A stretch of DNA of 32,390 nucleotides, taken from assembly GCA_030156225.1 (NCBI GenBank), contig JASGMW010000033.1:1-32390 (forward strand). The letters are read 5' to 3'. Source of the DNA: Methanofollis sp. GTDB taxonomy: Archaea; Halobacteriota; Methanomicrobia; Methanomicrobiales; Methanofollaceae. Under the pieces are notes generated by a model, which was given only the letters and a program-made list of their open reading frames with translations, had not been told where the DNA came from and did no database searches. Both the position numbers and the translations under genes were made by a program. Numbering within the stretch: position 1 is the stretch's first letter; each line of letters starts with the position of its first letter. This document shows positions 30,050-32,390 of the stretch, in pieces.

Positions 30050-31525
30050 ATGAGATATTTCGAGAAGGTGCTCATCGCAAATCGTGGCGAGATCGCGATC
30101 AGAGCGATGCGCGGGTGCCGCGAACTCGGCATCGAGACAGTCGCGATCTACTCGACGCCGGACAAGAACGCTCTTCACGTGAAGTATGCGGACGAGGCGT
30201 TTTTTGTGGGCGAGGCTCCCCCGCAGAAGAGTTATCTCAATATGGAGCGGATCGTTGAGATCGCCGGGAAGTCGGGCGCCGAGGCGATCCATCCGGGCTA
30301 CGGGTTTCTTGCCGAGAACGCGAAGTTTGCGAAACTGGTCGAGGACGAAGGGCTCACGTTCATCGGGCCGTCATGGAAGACCATCGAGATGATGGGCTCG
30401 AAGATCGAGAGCAAGCGGAGGATGCGGGAGGCCGGCGTGCCGGTGCTGCCCGGCACGCCCGGCGGGATCACGAGCATCGACGAGGCGGCCCGGGTGGCCG
30501 GAGAGATCGGGTACCCGGTGATCGTGAAGGCAAGCGCCGGCGGCGGCGGGATCGGGATGCACATCGTCAACACCCCCGAAGAGCTCGAGGAGGCGATCAA
30601 CGGGAGCATGCGGATCGCCGGGTCGGCGTTCGGGGATGCGACGGTATTTATCGAAAAATATCTCGTCAAGCCCAGGCATATCGAGTTTCAGGTGCTTGCC
30701 GATAATTACGGTTCTACTCTCCATCTGTACGACCGCGAGTGCTCGATCCAGCGCCGCCACCAGAAACTTGTGGAGGAGGCGCCCTGCCCGATCATGACCG
30801 ACGGGCTGCGGGAGCGGATGGCGGCCTCCGCGGTGACGGTCGCAAAGGTCTCGGGGTATCGGAATGCGGGCACGGTGGAGTTTCTCTACTCCGACGGGGA
30901 CTACTATTTCATGGAGATGAACACCCGTCTGCAGGTGGAGCACACCATCACCGAGATGATTACCGGGATCGATATCGTCAAGCAGCAGATCGCGATTGCA
31001 GCGGGGCAGGATCTCTCCTTCGGGCAGGAGGATGTCTCGATCCGCGGGCATGCGATCGAGTGCCGGATCAACGCCGAAGATCCGACGAACAATTTCCAGG
31101 CAGATCCCGGCAAGATCGTCAGGTACCGCTCGCCCGGCGGGCCCGGGATCAGGGTGGATTCCGGGATCCATATGGGCTATACCATTCCACCGAACTACGA
31201 TTCGATGATCTCGAAACTCTGTGCCGGGGGCCAGACGCGGATGGAGGCGATCGAGCGGATGCGCAGGGCGATCTATGAATATGTCATTCTCGGAGTGAAG
31301 ACGACCCTGCCCCTTCACCATGCCCTGATGCACAACCGCGAGTTCGTGCAGGGCAGGACGCACACCCATTTCCTGCAGGAGGAGCACATCGCCCAGAGTC
31401 TCCGCCGCTCCCTGCGCGAGGAGGAGACGCGCATGCAGACGCTCGCCGACTCTCTCAGGCAGGGCAAGGAGGTGGCGGCGATATCTGCCGCGGTGAACGT
31501 CTATATCAAAAGCCAGAACCGGTAA
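30050..31525 (+). CDS. pycA: Pyruvate carboxylase subunit A (biotin carboxylase)
   Basis: This ATP-grasp enzyme carboxylates the biotin on PycB using bicarbonate and ATP. The N-terminus [32 protein letters not shown] is the biotin carboxylase start. [14 protein letters not shown] is the ATP loop, [33 protein letters not shown] holds the catalytic Glu and Arg, and [13 protein letters not shown] follows. It starts 22 bp after pycB in the same operon. The length of 491 residues is typical of the A subunit without a fused carrier domain. Confidence 0.95.
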   Translation: MRYFEKVLIANRGEIAIRAMRGCRELGIETVAIYSTPDKNALHVKYADEAFFVGEAPPQKSYLNMERIVEIAGKSGAEAIHPGYGFLAENAKFAKLVEDEGLTFIGPSWKTIEMMGSKIESKRRMREAGVPVLPGTPGGITSIDEAARVAGEIGYPVIVKASAGGGGIGMHIVNTPEELEEAINGSMRIAGSAFGDATVFIEKYLVKPRHIEFQVLADNYGSTLHLYDRECSIQRRHQKLVEEAPCPIMTDGLRERMAASAVTVAKVSGYRNAGTVEFLYSDGDYYFMEMNTRLQVEHTITEMITGIDIVKQQIAIAAGQDLSFGQEDVSIRGHAIECRINAEDPTNNFQADPGKIVRYRSPGGPGIRVDSGIHMGYTIPPNYDSMISKLCAGGQTRMEAIERMRRAIYEYVILGVKTTLPLHHALMHNREFVQGRTHTHFLQEEHIAQSLRRSLREEETRMQTLADSLRQGKEVAAISAAVNVYIKSQNR

Positions 31526-31567
31526 ACGCATCCGGCCATAATAACCTTTATCTGTAAATCTGTCATT

Positions 31568-31575
31568 GTTATACT
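31568..31575 (+). promoter_or_regulatory. TATA box of tRNA-Met
   Basis: GTTATACT is centred about 27 bp before the first base of the tRNA, the standard distance for archaeal stable-RNA promoters. Confidence 0.5.
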
Positions 31576-31597
31576 GCACTCAGGTGCAAACACCTGC

Positions 31598-31709
31598 GCT
31601 GCGGTGGCCTAGCTGGTTAGGGCGCCAGACTCATAGGGTTTTGAGCAAAAAACGACGCGCCCGGATCTGAGACATCTGGAGGTCGGGGGTTCGGATCCCC
31701 CTCGCAGCA
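31598..31709 (+). tRNA. tRNA-Met(CAT) with intron
   Basis: The acceptor stem GCTGCGG pairs with TCGCAGC, followed by discriminator A at 31709. The D arm is GCC/GGC, the anticodon stem CCAGA/TCTGG, the anticodon loop CTCATAA after splicing (CAT at 31632-31634), and the T arm GGGGG/CCCCC with TTCGGAT. The exons are 31598-31635 and 31674-31709. The stem lacks the three G-C pairs of an initiator tRNA, so elongator Met is favoured; an Ile(CAT) role with modified C34 cannot be excluded. CCA is not encoded. Confidence 0.9.
31636..31673 (+). other. tRNA intron with bulge-helix-bulge motif
   Basis: The 38-nt intron lies at the canonical 37/38 position. The exon helix CCAGA/TCTGG is followed by a 3-nt bulge ACA (31672-31674), a 4-bp central helix CTCA/TGAG (31630-31633 with 31668-31671) and a 3-nt bulge TAG (31634-31636). 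This is the structure cut by the archaeal splicing endonuclease after the second base of each bulge. The inner helix next to it (GGTT with GATC) is weak and uses G-U pairs. Confidence 0.85.
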
Positions 31710-31825
31710 TATTTTACAGGATGTTTGTGCTCCAATTTTGAATTGCGATTTTTAAAAGGCTCCACTTGATATTTTGATCTTCGAGAGAGTTATAGACCCC
31801 AAACACCGCATGACCTGGTGCCATG
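31710..31825. other. Spacer between tRNA and IS remnant
   Basis: An ATTTTAC just after the tRNA may end transcription. The left end of the IS630 element and its TA target site should fall in this stretch or nearby, but I cannot fix the terminal repeat by eye and its partner is outside the window. Confidence 0.3.
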
Positions 31826-32390
31826 TCACATCTCACATGTCGGATAAAGACGTGATAACTTTATCCTGGCATCTTCTGTTGTGAACTGCCAATTAACACG
31901 AGCGGTTTTATTATTTCTGGCCTCCTCCCCCGCTTTTACCTCATTCCGGACAACTTCAATATCCCCTGTTCTCCGGTCGAGACATTGTCCACAGAGTACG
32001 CTTAATTCGATTTCCGCCATATTTAGCCAGCTCCCATGTTTTGGCGTATAAACGAATTCAAACCTGTCCCGGAGGGCCTTCCTCCTTCCGGGGGATAGGT
32101 TTCATAAAGCGATCCTGGCATATGTGTATTCAGGTTATCCATCACCAGGGTGATTCTCTCAGCGGCGCTATACTTTTCGGCAATATCCTGGAGAAACAAT
32201 GCCCAATCCTGTTTTGTCCTTCGCTCAGTAATCTTCAATTCGTTTCCCGGCAAGTAGTTCACCCGCGAGAAAGATATTGCACGTACCACAACGGCGATAT
32301 TCATAATCATGTCTGGCCGTTTGACCTGGGGAACAGGGGATAGGATTTCGAGTCTCAGCGATGAGTTGTTTTGGAGATTCGTCCATGCAG
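31826..32390 (-). pseudogene. IS630-family transposase, frameshifted and cut by the window edge
   Basis: Three frames join to one transposase. The first (from the window edge) reads CMDESPKQLIAETRNPIPCSPGQTARHDYEYRRCGTCNIFLAGELLAG. The second reads KITERRTKQDWALFLQDIAEKYSAAERITLVMDNLNTHMPGSLYETYPPE. The third reads ALRDRFEFVYTPKHGSWLNMAEIELSVLCGQCLDRRTGD and ends RIKLSRLYPTCEM. These contain the DDE residues of IS630 transposases: D in MDES, D in MDNLNTH and E in NMAEIE. Frame breaks are near 32245 and 32065-32080. The 5' end lies beyond base 32390. It is probably an inactive copy inserted near the tRNA gene. Confidence 0.85.

Noticed and set aside
28678-30132. Long minus-strand ORF of 484 aa
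   Set aside because: It lies fully antisense to pycB, is rich in His, Arg and Asp as shadow frames of GC-rich genes are, and has no family motif.
30371-31579. Minus-strand ORF of 402 aa
   Set aside because: Antisense to pycA with no recognisable domain.
31598-31709. Initiator tRNA-Met
   Set aside because: The anticodon stem is CCAGA/TCTGG without the three consecutive G-C pairs that mark initiators.

Overview
The window looks like a chromosomal segment of a GC-rich methanogenic archaeon, most likely of the order Methanomicrobiales. This is inferred from gene content, not from a database search. The evidence is SecF-SecD in archaeal order, class III pilin-like signal sequences, an AglJ-type glycosyltransferase, a DUF2111 gene, an archease-RtcB pair, a two-subunit pyruvate carboxylase, archaeal TATA boxes about 25 nt before several genes, and a tRNA-Met(CAT) with a bulge-helix-bulge intron.

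The window has two halves of different character. Bases 1 to about 14,860 are an accessory island. It holds toxin-antitoxin modules in every state from intact to decayed: four HicB genes or pseudogenes paired with HicA, one solitary HicB, a PIN/DUF104 pair, an MntA-HepT pair, a lone MNT nucleotidyltransferase and a frameshifted antitoxin-like remnant. Among them lie an orphan DUF4276 gene, a ComF-like/DprA-like operon (the ComF-like frame is broken), an Orc1/Cdc6 N-terminal fragment that stops just before its Walker A motif, a fragmented UvrD-helicase/TOPRIM-primase pair, and a visibly AT-richer two-gene module (PIN-GNAT-EVE-like protein plus ASCH protein, 6474-8370). That module is the best candidate for an under-described system. 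A PEGA lipoprotein, a pilin-like protein and thiD also lie here.

Bases 14,860-31,525 are a compact, intact core. In order they hold a pilin-like exported protein, DUF99, an AglJ-like N-glycosylation enzyme, a class II aldolase, an endonuclease III-like glycosylase, two thioredoxins, SecD and SecF, a DUF2551 regulator, and a small unknown protein with archease, RtcB and a GATase-like unknown. Then come DUF2111, BirA, BioY, two ECF ATPases and EcfT, followed by PycB and PycA. The last block is a biotin circuit: uptake (BioY-ECF), attachment (BirA) and use (PycA carboxylates the biotin carried on PycB to make oxaloacetate from pyruvate).

The window ends with the intron-containing tRNA-Met, which needs the kind of RNA ligase encoded 8 kb upstream, and a decayed IS630-family transposase running off the right edge. 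One-base frameshifts are many in the left half and at the IS, and absent in the long core genes. This suggests real decay more than sequencing error, though several sit in homopolymer runs and need read-level checking.
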